Assembly: GCA_019751935.1 (NCBI GenBank)
Contig: JAIEMR010000154.1
Span: 1 to 13,713 of the forward strand
DNA from: Alphaproteobacteria bacterium
Lineage (GTDB): Bacteria; Pseudomonadota; Alphaproteobacteria; Paracaedibacterales; CAIULA01
DNA: 13,713 nt
Direction of reading: 5' to 3'
A program made the translations under genes and the position numbers. The notes below the pieces were generated by a model. That model had not been told where the DNA came from, ran no database searches, and was given only the letters and a program-made list of their open reading frames with translations. Numbering within the stretch: position 1 is the first letter of the stretch; each line of letters starts with the position of its first letter. This document shows positions 7,417 to 13,713 of the stretch, piece after piece.

Positions 7417-7887
7417 ATGAAAAATAGTTCCTTTCTATATCAGACCTCCCTAACTAATACGCAAAATAAAATAGCGTCCACATCGTCTATTGATGAATTG
7501 CTCTCTAATATGCAAAAAGATTTAGAAAATCTCTTAAACACTAGACGTCAACCTTTTTCTCTGCCTAGCGAGTTTAAAGAAGTAACCAGTTCTGTTTTGG
7601 GATATGGTCTAGATGATTTTTCACATATATTAAGCTTTTCTCAAATTAATCTGCAAAGAATGGCAATAGATATAGAAAAAACACTTCGTTTATTTGAACC
7701 TCGTTTTTCAAAAGTCAAAGTTGAAATCGAAAAAGATACCCAAGAGCATAAAAAACAAGTCTTATTTAAAATCATTGCCTCATTGAATGTAGGCAGAAAA
7801 ACCTTTTCTGTTTATTCTCATCTAAATTTTCATCTGCAAAACCAAATATATCGTTTTCTAAATTGGAGTTTTGATTATGCAGGATGA
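7417..7887 (+). CDS. tssE: TssE, T6SS baseplate wedge protein (gp25-like)
   Basis: The product has 156 residues. TssE is the gp25-like baseplate component that nucleates sheath polymerisation. The family core is present: KDLENLLNTRR (34-44), a glycine turn at LGYGLDDFSHI (61-71), and the C-terminal strand motif LFEPRFSKVKVEI (92-104), where the E-P-R triad of gp25 proteins is intact. The N-terminal 25 residues (Ser/Thr/Asn-rich) lack the usual 'SLLDRL' opening, so this is a divergent member. The upstream ribosome site is weak (AAGAAAG near 7410). Position between tssC2 and tssF matches impF. The last 11 nt overlap the preferred tssF start. TagJ/ImpE, usually found between impD and impF, is absent: only 15 nt separate this gene from tssC2. 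Confidence 0.92.
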   Translation: MKNSSFLYQTSLTNTQNKIASTSSIDELLSNMQKDLENLLNTRRQPFSLPSEFKEVTSSVLGYGLDDFSHILSFSQINLQRMAIDIEKTLRLFEPRFSKVKVEIEKDTQEHKKQVLFKIIASLNVGRKTFSVYSHLNFHLQNQIYRFLNWSFDYAG

Positions 7888-9697
7888 TTTTATCTCTTAT
7901 TACAATAAAGAGTTAGTGTTCTTAAGACATTTAGGGGCTGAATTCTCTATGAAACACCCTCATGTCGCTGCGAACTTAAGGATTGATGGCAAGAACTCAA
8001 CAGATCCCCACGTGAGTCGTCTTATCGAATCTTTTGCCTTTTTATCAGCTCGAGTGCACCGCAAACTTGATGATGATCTAACAGAATTAGCCGATGCAAT
8101 CCTTAGTGTACTTTATCCCCATTATATTTTGCCCATCCCTTCTTGTTCTATAATCCAAATTCAACCCAACTCTAAACTTGCAGCTCCGTCCTTTTTAGAA
8201 AAAGGTTCTGTATTGGTTGGACACACCGCATCTGCCCAAGCTTGTAAATTCACAACAACTTATGACATCAATCTACTTCCTATTACTGTGGATCACCTTG
8301 AGTTCGGAAGGAATATGGAATTTACTTCCGAATTGGCCAATTTATACTCTCAAACTAAAGGGATTCTTAGGCTAAAGCTAAAATCAACCCATAAAGATTT
8401 TAATTTTTCAAAACTCACAAATGCTTCTTTGCGATTTTTTATCAATATGGTTGTGCCTTATTCATACAAGTTTTATGAATTAATCTTCAAAAACCTTATA
8501 GGGGCTGTTTTGTATACAGCTTCTGATGATAAAACTCCCCACATTTTGGACAAAGAATGTTTAAAGCCAGTGGGGTTCGCCGAGGAGGAACCTTTACTTC
8601 CTTTTCCAAAACATTCTTTTGTAGGGTATCGCTTCTTAACAGAATTTTTTGTTTATCCGGAAAAATTTTTGTTTTTTGACATCATTTTTGAGAATTTAAG
8701 TCTGTTTAAAACAACAGATAAAGAAATTGAAATATTCTTGCTGTTTGATACTTTCAGCGACGATCTTAACCTTTCTCTTAATGCTAAAAGCTTAGCCCTT
8801 GGGTGCACTCCTATTGTTAATCTTTTTAAACAAGAAGCAGAGCCTATTGATTTAACTCACCAACAAAGTGAGTACCCTATCATTCCCGATGCTCGTCATT
8901 TGGAAGAAATGGAAGTTTATACCGTTAACAATGTAAAATTGTTTTCTCCCGGAGAAAAAGCAAAGAGTTGCCAATTCATATATGGCCCTAAGTTTTATCA
9001 AGAAAATGAAGATAATTCTGTCTTTTGGTCTATCTCACGGCTTTTTCCTGATGAGATTTTGGGGGCAGATGAAAACTCAAAATCAGAAGTCAATATTTCC
9101 TTTGTTGATCTAAATTTTAGCCCAACATCAAGCGCCAATTCTATTGCTCAGCTATCTTTATGGTGCACTAATCATAACCTTCCAACAAACTTAACCTACG
9201 GAGAAAATGGGCAGAATTTACAATTACTGGATGAAGGGCTGGAAGGAAATATCAAATGCTTATTTCCCTTCACGCCTAGCTATCATTTAAAAAAAGGGAA
9301 AGGTTATAGGTGGCAACTTGTTTCTCATCTGACCTTAAATAATTTTTCTATAACTGAAGATTCAATTTGCAAAGAACTCTTACAAGAAATCCTTAGTCTT
9401 TATAACTTTAACGATTCTAAAGATATTGATTTATTAATCAGTTCAATTGTCAGTGCCAGTGCACAGCCGGCGATTTATAGATTTGAAGATCATTTTGGAA
9501 ACTCAGTATGTAGAGGCACAAAAATTACCATAACTATGAAGGAGGAGACATCTCGAAACTTTTTATTTTCTAGCATCTTAGAAAGATTCTTGGCTGTGTA
9601 TTGCGCTATGAATTCTTTTACTCAACTTGTGGTTAACAATGAACAAGGAGAATGGAAAAAATGGAACCCCAGGGCCGGACTCAAGCCTCTTGTTTAG
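7877..9697 (+). CDS. tssF: TssF, T6SS baseplate protein (ImpG/VasA)
   Basis: The product has 606 residues. TssF, with TssG, TssK and TssE, forms the baseplate wedge around VgrG. The N-terminal signature is excellent: FISYYNKELVFLRHLGAEF (5-23), then DPHVSRLIESFAFLSARVHR (43-62), KLDDDLTELADAILSVLYPHY and PIPSCSIIQIQP. The C-terminus has the FLFSSILERFLAVYCAMNSFTQL segment (given as positions about 565-587) and the closing WNPRAG. The frame could open at a TTG (7871), but GGAG at 7865-7868 lies 8 nt before the ATG at 7877 and only 2 nt before the TTG, so the ATG is chosen. It overlaps tssE by 11 nt and tssG by 37 nt, implying coupled translation. Length is normal for the family (about 590-620). 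Confidence 0.95.
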   Translation: MQDDFISYYNKELVFLRHLGAEFSMKHPHVAANLRIDGKNSTDPHVSRLIESFAFLSARVHRKLDDDLTELADAILSVLYPHYILPIPSCSIIQIQPNSKLAAPSFLEKGSVLVGHTASAQACKFTTTYDINLLPITVDHLEFGRNMEFTSELANLYSQTKGILRLKLKSTHKDFNFSKLTNASLRFFINMVVPYSYKFYELIFKNLIGAVLYTASDDKTPHILDKECLKPVGFAEEEPLLPFPKHSFVGYRFLTEFFVYPEKFLFFDIIFENLSLFKTTDKEIEIFLLFDTFSDDLNLSLNAKSLALGCTPIVNLFKQEAEPIDLTHQQSEYPIIPDARHLEEMEVYTVNNVKLFSPGEKAKSCQFIYGPKFYQENEDNSVFWSISRLFPDEILGADENSKSEVNISFVDLNFSPTSSANSIAQLSLWCTNHNLPTNLTYGENGQNLQLLDEGLEGNIKCLFPFTPSYHLKKGKGYRWQLVSHLTLNNFSITEDSICKELLQEILSLYNFNDSKDIDLLISSIVSASAQPAIYRFEDHFGNSVCRGTKITITMKEETSRNFLFSSILERFLAVYCAMNSFTQLVVNNEQGEWKKWNPRAGLKPLV

Positions 9698-10815
9698 AGA
9701 CATTAGTAACAAAACCACAAGTTTTTGAATTTTTTCAAGCTGTCAGACTTCTTGAAGGATGGGCATCTGCAAAAACTATTGTTCCTACACAATCCAAAAA
9801 AACATCCAAAGTTTTAAGGTATGTCGGATATGATTCTTCTCCAGCTACAGAAGCGCTTCGATTTAAGGGCTTTGTCTCATTTGCTTTTTCAGGAACAGAT
9901 GTTCAGCGGTGCCTTCTGCCTGTATCTTCTCAAAATTCCCTATCTCAACCGTTGTTAGAAGTTGCCATTGGTAATTTTTTGGGAATGGGCGGCACTCTTC
10001 CTTACCATTACACTGAGGAAATTTTAGAACGCCTTCGTTATGGAGATACTGCTTTAAAGGATTTTCTTGATATTTTTAACCACAGGATTTTTTCTTTCTT
10101 TTATAGGGCCTGGGCAAAAAATCGTATTTACATGCATTTTGAACGATCACAAAAATACGGAACAACTCACGATGTAACAACTCTTGTTTTAAGTGGGTTT
10201 CATGGCTCGGCTTTAAAAAGCACTTATAATCTTCTTCCTTCCAATGTGGCTACCTTTTTTTCTGGGTTATTAACACAACAACCTGCATCAGCTTATAGTT
10301 TACAAAGCATTTTATCCACTTTCTTATCTTTACCAGTAAAAATTGAACAATTTTCTGGAAGCTATTTAAATCTTCCCAAAGAAGAATTAACCAAAATCAC
10401 CTCCCTACCTTTGAAAAGCAATTACAGTAGACTTGGCAAAGATGCCATGGTTGGTTCTAAAGTCTGGAGTAAAGGTAGTAAATTTTCAATTCTAATTGGA
10501 CCTATCCCTTTCTCTATTTTTAATAAATTATTACCTGGGGGCTCTCTCCTTTTTGAAATTGTTCGGGTTGTTAAATATTACTGTAATAACAACTTAGCTT
10601 TTAATATGCGTCTTCTCTTAAAAAAAGAAGAGGTGCCCAAATGTCAACTGAACTCCAAAACACCTTTTTCCTTAGGTTGGAACACATGGATAATCTCAAA
10701 AGACAATCAAATAGACAGAGATGACACAAGTTTAGAAGAATCAAAAATCATATCTTTTCAAAAAAAGAACACCCTTGCTAAAGGAATGAAGAAAAATGCA
10801 TATCCTGAAGCTTAA
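9661..10815 (+). CDS. tssG: TssG, T6SS baseplate protein (ImpH/VasB)
   Basis: The product has 384 residues from the ATG at 9661. TssG partners TssF in the baseplate wedge. Diagnostic blocks, numbered from this start, are VFEFFQAVRLLEGW (about 21-34), ALRFKGFVSFAF (about 65-76), NFLGMGGTLPYHYTEEILER (about 105-124), DFLDIFNHRIFSFFYRAWAK (about 134-153), GPIPFSIFNKLLPGG and the terminal FSLGWNTWI. The family normally ends at LGW.sWL; here about 39 extra charged, low-complexity residues follow. An ATG at 9652 is in frame, but AAGGAG (9645-9650) is 1 nt from it and 10 nt from 9661, favouring the latter. The start lies inside tssF. The C-terminal tail is encoded partly over the start of the next gene. 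Confidence 0.95.
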   Translation: MEPQGRTQASCLETLVTKPQVFEFFQAVRLLEGWASAKTIVPTQSKKTSKVLRYVGYDSSPATEALRFKGFVSFAFSGTDVQRCLLPVSSQNSLSQPLLEVAIGNFLGMGGTLPYHYTEEILERLRYGDTALKDFLDIFNHRIFSFFYRAWAKNRIYMHFERSQKYGTTHDVTTLVLSGFHGSALKSTYNLLPSNVATFFSGLLTQQPASAYSLQSILSTFLSLPVKIEQFSGSYLNLPKEELTKITSLPLKSNYSRLGKDAMVGSKVWSKGSKFSILIGPIPFSIFNKLLPGGSLLFEIVRVVKYYCNNNLAFNMRLLLKKEEVPKCQLNSKTPFSLGWNTWIISKDNQIDRDDTSLEESKIISFQKKNTLAKGMKKNAYPEA

Positions 10816-11308
10816 ATTTACAGTTCTTGAAAAAAGTAAGAAATTCTTTAAGAAATTAGCTTCCTTCAAAAAGCAAAGCAGTGCCTTGCAAGACGTTTCT
10901 GGTGCTTCAGAATTTGAGTGTAAGGTTTGCTTTCAAGAAGGTAATTATTTCTTAATCCTAGATTCTCAATTAACACCTATTCGCTCAAAAGATGCTATTC
11001 AACATGAGAATTTTTATATCCAATTTGACCTTGAAGAATCTCCTTCTTTAAAGACTTATGATCATATATTACCCAAAGAATCTCTCGAAACTCTATCTTA
11101 CCCCGAATCAAACCTCGCCCCCGAAAATGACCCTTTGGCCTTTTTATATTCAAATTTTAATTTTAAAACTGCCTCTTTGCCTTTTCCAAACACTCGTTTG
11201 CTCTCTAATCAAAAAGAGGAGGTTTATAAAAAAACCATTAGAAACAATCCTGTTGAAACATTTAAACCCCCAAATAAAGGGGCGAAAAGAAAAACCCCTG
11301 TTCGTTAG
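10796..11308 (+). CDS. Unrecognised 170-residue protein in the Fha (ImpI) position
   Basis: I do not recognise this protein. It has 170 residues, a Lys-rich N-terminus (MHILKLKFTVLEKSKKFFKK), a strand-like middle with a single CxxC (ECKVC, C42 and C45) followed by EGNYFLILDSQLTPIRSKDA, and a proline-rich, basic C-terminus ending KGAKRKTPVR. No signal peptide, membrane helix or FHA-type motif (GR, SxxH, NG) is visible. It overlaps the end of tssG by 20 nt, and AAGGA at 10781-10785 precedes its ATG by 10 nt, so it looks like a genuine operon gene. In imp-type operons the slot after tssG (impH) is held by the FHA protein ImpI. This could be a lineage-specific accessory subunit or a very diverged replacement; neither is shown. 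Confidence 0.72.
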   Translation: MHILKLKFTVLEKSKKFFKKLASFKKQSSALQDVSGASEFECKVCFQEGNYFLILDSQLTPIRSKDAIQHENFYIQFDLEESPSLKTYDHILPKESLETLSYPESNLAPENDPLAFLYSNFNFKTASLPFPNTRLLSNQKEEVYKKTIRNNPVETFKPPNKGAKRKTPVR

Positions 11309-11363
11309 TTAGTCATTTATCGTTGAATTAAAAATTCACAAACTCAATAAAGGCCCAATTACA

Positions 11364-11867
11364 ATGATTTTACAAAGATGTTCTATGTTTCTTTTTCTTC
11401 TTACCTGTGCATTTTTATTAACAGGTTGTTCACTTTTTACTGATCCCAATAAATTGTCTTTATCAGTGTGTGGGAATGCAGATTTAAACCCAGATGTTAA
11501 TGGCCAACCCTCACCTGTAGACGTTTTATTATTTCAATTAAAAAACTCACAGCACTTTGAAGGAGAAGAATTCCTTGAACTTTATCAGAACTCTAAAAAA
11601 TCTCTCGGTCCTGATTTAATTGCACAAACTAGGTTTGTTATTAAACCTAATGAATGTATGAAGAAAGACCTTACTCTTGATCCTCTTACTAAATTTATTG
11701 GTATTGTTGTCGCTTTTCAAAACATAGACAAAGCTCATTATAAACAAGTGTTTATAAGGGAGAAAATCCCTGATACAGGTCTCAATTTAAAATTGACCAC
11801 TGATGATCTTATGGTCGCTGAAACCGAAGCCTCTGTGTCAGATCAGAAGGAGACACCAAATGTATAA
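11364..11867 (+). CDS. tssJ: TssJ, T6SS outer-membrane lipoprotein
   Basis: The product has 167 residues with a lipoprotein signal: MILQR, a hydrophobic stretch (residues 6-19), and lipobox LTGC (19-22). The mature protein would start at Cys22 with Ser at +2, which favours outer-membrane sorting. The TssJ signature is clear: DLNPDVNGQPSPVDVLLFQL (about 40-59), then FEGEEFLELYQ, LGPDLIAQTRFVIKPNE and TKFIGIVVAFQNID. TssJ anchors TssM of the membrane complex to the outer membrane. AAAGG at about 11349-11353 lies 10 nt before the ATG. The last 8 nt overlap the tssK start. The Agrobacterium imp operon has no tssJ, so its presence here departs from that model. Confidence 0.93.
   Translation: MILQRCSMFLFLLTCAFLLTGCSLFTDPNKLSLSVCGNADLNPDVNGQPSPVDVLLFQLKNSQHFEGEEFLELYQNSKKSLGPDLIAQTRFVIKPNECMKKDLTLDPLTKFIGIVVAFQNIDKAHYKQVFIREKIPDTGLNLKLTTDDLMVAETEASVSDQKETPNV
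11847..11852 (+). promoter_or_regulatory. Ribosome binding site that fixes the tssK start
   Basis: AAGGAG lies 7 nt before the ATG at 11860 and inside the end of tssJ. It supports 11860 rather than the upstream in-frame ATG at 11803 as the true start of tssK. The protein alignment agrees, because the conserved TssK opening begins at the codon after 11860. Confidence 0.8.
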
Positions 11868-13197
11868 TAAGGTTGTTTGGTCAGAAGGAATGTTCCTCTT
11901 TCCTCAACATTTTCAACAACAAGATCGTTATTTTGAATTTTTAATTAAGAACACGCTCAAACTTTCAAAATATTGTTGGGGGTTTGAAAAGCTTGAAATT
12001 GATCAAGAACTTTTAATGCTTGGAAAAATAAGCCTTAAAAGTTGTTATGGTATTTTTCAGGATGGGACATTTATGAATGCGCCAGAGGTAGACCCTCTAC
12101 CCTCTTCTCTTCAAATAACCCCAAATACGAGCAATCTTACTATCTATTTAGGCATCCCTATTTCTAACCCCGGAACCCTAGAAGTTGTAGATCAACAAAA
12201 AAATACTCTTGAATTGCCACGCTATCAAAGCAAACCCTTAAAGATTGCCAATAACACATCAGCAGATATAAACGACTCTAATAACGTACAAGTCTGTAAC
12301 CTCTCCTTATATCTTTTTACAAATGAAGAAGAGTTAAAGAACTATGTGGCCTTACCTATCGCAAAAATTAAGGAAATTAATAACACTGGCCTTATTAAAT
12401 TAGATGAGACTTTCCTTCCAACCTTTCTTAACAGTAAAGCCAGCGAAAAACTGTCTTCGCTCCTTACTGAAATGCTAGGACTCATTAGCCAAAAACGGGA
12501 CACTCTTGCAAATCAACTTTCTGTTATGAACGATGAAAATTTGCCAGAGATTGAAGAGGTTCTTTTTCTGCAAATTTTGAACCAATACGAACAACATTTA
12601 CAAAATCTTGCTAACGAAGAAAGGGTAACAGCTTTTGATTTGTATTCTTTCCTCTCGCAAGCCTTTGCTGCATTTTCTACATACCTTTCAAAAAGCAGAA
12701 AACCTGATTCTAACTTTCTTTATTACCATAATGATTTCAATAAAACCTTTGATCCATTAGCAGAAAGCCTCAGAGAATACTTGAGCCATACAATTCAGCA
12801 AAAAGTCTTTTCTCTTTTGCTTAAACAAGAGAGCTCGAATCTATGGAGTACCACAATCTTTGATAAAGACTTACTCGATGAAGCAGATTTTGTTATCGCA
12901 GTGAGTGCTGATATACCCTCTGAAGAGCTTCATCAGCAACTGCCAAGCCAATTAAAAATTGGATCTATTGATGGAATCCATGACCTTATAACCTATGCTA
13001 TTCCCGGGATTAATTTAACTCTTTTATCAGTCGTTCCAAGGCGGATGCCTTACTTTGCGGGGCACGTTTATTTCTTATTGGATAAAAGTCATCCTGAATG
13101 GCAAAACATTTTGCAATCAACTGGTATTGCTTTTCATCTAAGTGGTAATTTCCCCAATTTTAAAATGGAATTTTTAGCAAGCTCTGAAGAGCTTTAA
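11860..13197 (+). CDS. tssK: TssK, T6SS baseplate-membrane complex connector (ImpJ/VasE)
   Basis: The product has 445 residues, typical of TssK. TssK trimers link the TssFG wedge to the TssL/TssM membrane complex. The protein opens with MYNKVVWSEGMFLFPQHFQQ, the hallmark TssK N-terminus. The C-terminal domain, which contacts TssL, has DLITYAIPGINLTLLSVVPR, RMPYFAGHVYFLLDKSH and W..I....IAFHLSGNFPNFKMEFLA. The frame is open further upstream to an ATG at 11803, but those 19 codons lie over tssJ and precede the conserved start, so 11860 is used. It overlaps tssJ by 8 nt, and tssL begins 17 nt after its stop. Confidence 0.97.
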   Translation: MYNKVVWSEGMFLFPQHFQQQDRYFEFLIKNTLKLSKYCWGFEKLEIDQELLMLGKISLKSCYGIFQDGTFMNAPEVDPLPSSLQITPNTSNLTIYLGIPISNPGTLEVVDQQKNTLELPRYQSKPLKIANNTSADINDSNNVQVCNLSLYLFTNEEELKNYVALPIAKIKEINNTGLIKLDETFLPTFLNSKASEKLSSLLTEMLGLISQKRDTLANQLSVMNDENLPEIEEVLFLQILNQYEQHLQNLANEERVTAFDLYSFLSQAFAAFSTYLSKSRKPDSNFLYYHNDFNKTFDPLAESLREYLSHTIQQKVFSLLLKQESSNLWSTTIFDKDLLDEADFVIAVSADIPSEELHQQLPSQLKIGSIDGIHDLITYAIPGINLTLLSVVPRRMPYFAGHVYFLLDKSHPEWQNILQSTGIAFHLSGNFPNFKMEFLASSEEL

Positions 13198-13214
13198 TCA
13201 AAGGAGCTTTTCGT

Positions 13215-13713
13215 ATGCAATTTTATCCTAAATCTAAAGAAACGATAGACTCTGTTCCAGCAGGTGATTTGTCTTCATCCTCATCTAATTTACTGCTTAT
13301 CTCTGCCGCTCCTCTTTTAGGTTTATTACTTTCTTGGAAGAGAAAGACCCTACAAGGGCCCCAGGACAATTTAAGAGCACTTTTAATTGAAGAATTCAAA
13401 AAGTTTGTTAAAAACATCGGTAACGCTTATCCGGTACGCACTATTTTGGCTTTACAGTATTGCCTTTGTGCAGCTTTAGACGAAGCAATTATGCACACTC
13501 AGGAAGCAGGAGAAAACTGGACTGAAAATACGTTACTTAATATTTTTTACAAAGAAACCTTGGGAGGAGAAAGGTTCTATCTCATTTTAGACAATATGCT
13601 GGAAAAGCCTGAAGAAAATGCCAATGTTTTAGAGGTTTTATATCTAATACTATCCTTAGGATTTAAAGGGAAAAATTTCAACAAAGATCCTTTATTTTTA
13701 AAAATTGAGCAAC
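13215..13713 (+). CDS. tssL: TssL (DotU/IcmH family), T6SS inner-membrane protein (partial, 3' end off the window)
   Basis: From an ATG at 13215 the frame is open for 166 codons to the window edge. AAGGAG (13201-13206) lies 8 nt upstream. The translated part has the cytoplasmic DotU domain: SNLLLISAAPLLGLLLSW (about 24-41), LRALLIEEFKKF (53-64), ILALQYCLCAALDEAIMHT (77-95) with the conserved LCAxLDE, a W at 102, GGERFYLILD (117-126) and LYLILSLGFKGK (142-153). TssL binds TssK and, with TssM, forms the inner-membrane complex. The single C-terminal membrane helix expected for the family, and any peptidoglycan-binding extension, would lie beyond the edge. Confidence 0.93.
   Translation, partial: MQFYPKSKETIDSVPAGDLSSSSSNLLLISAAPLLGLLLSWKRKTLQGPQDNLRALLIEEFKKFVKNIGNAYPVRTILALQYCLCAALDEAIMHTQEAGENWTENTLLNIFYKETLGGERFYLILDNMLEKPEENANVLEVLYLILSLGFKGKNFNKDPLFLKIEQ

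Noticed and set aside
7871..7876. TTG start for tssF two codons upstream
   Set aside because: The GGAG at 7865-7868 is too close to the TTG (2 nt) and well placed for the ATG at 7877.
11324..11338. Small inverted repeat (TGAATT, AAA, AATTCA) before tssJ
   Set aside because: The 6-bp stem is made almost only of A-T pairs and no T-run follows, so it is too weak for a terminator; it is probably chance in AT-rich DNA.
11309..11363. Possible internal promoter before tssJ
   Set aside because: The 55-nt gap has AT-rich hexamers but no -35/-10 pair with acceptable spacing.
11803..11859. Upstream in-frame ATG giving tssK 19 extra residues
   Set aside because: The extension lies over tssJ, has no ribosome site, and precedes the conserved TssK opening. 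The ATG at 11860 has AAGGAG 7 nt upstream.
13223..13417. 64-codon minus-strand frame near the right edge
   Set aside because: It is antisense to tssL, whose DotU-domain motifs are clear on the plus strand.
1..13713. CRISPR arrays, tRNA or rRNA genes, insertion sequences, attachment sites
   Set aside because: No regular direct-repeat array, transposase, cloverleaf-like segment or terminal repeats were seen on reading both strands by eye.

Overview
The window is an AT-rich, gene-dense segment that is almost entirely a type VI secretion system (T6SS) locus. Two transcription units diverge from a shared control region at about 2746-2900.

The left unit runs leftward on the minus strand. It encodes Hcp (inner tube), VgrG (spike, with no fused C-terminal effector), and the first 88 codons of a small protein resembling DUF6931, which is cut by the window edge. 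The right unit runs rightward on the plus strand to the other edge. Its order is tssA, tssB, tssC (long), a second shorter tssC-like gene, tssE, tssF, tssG, an unrecognised 170-residue gene, tssJ (outer-membrane lipoprotein), tssK and the 5' part of tssL. Together they supply the sheath (TssB and two TssC), the baseplate (TssE, F, G, K), the assembly protein TssA, the tube and spike, and the start of the membrane complex (TssJ, TssL). TssM, ClpV/TssH, PAAR and any Fha protein are not here. They could lie beyond the right edge (TssM, ClpV) or the left edge (PAAR or effector cargo).

The order A-B-C-C'-E-F-G-x-(J)-K-L matches the impA-impL operon of Rhizobium and Agrobacterium, including the tandem impC/impD pair. 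It differs in having no impE (TagJ), an unknown gene in the impI (Fha) slot, and a tssJ that the Agrobacterium imp operon lacks. With the low GC, this suggests an alphaproteobacterium with a host-associated lifestyle, possibly a Holosporales-type intracellular bacterium. That placement is inference only.

Genes of the right unit are tightly packed. Overlaps occur at tssB/tssC, tssE/tssF, tssF/tssG, tssG/orf170 and tssJ/tssK, so translational coupling is likely. The one clear interruption is a perfect 12-bp hairpin with a T-run between the two tssC genes, a plausible attenuator that would make tssA-tssB-tssC more abundant than the genes downstream. The least explained items are that attenuator, the N-terminally short second TssC, the orphan gene between tssG and tssJ, and a near-identical 18-19 nt box placed in mirror image about 25 nt upstream of both divergent first genes.
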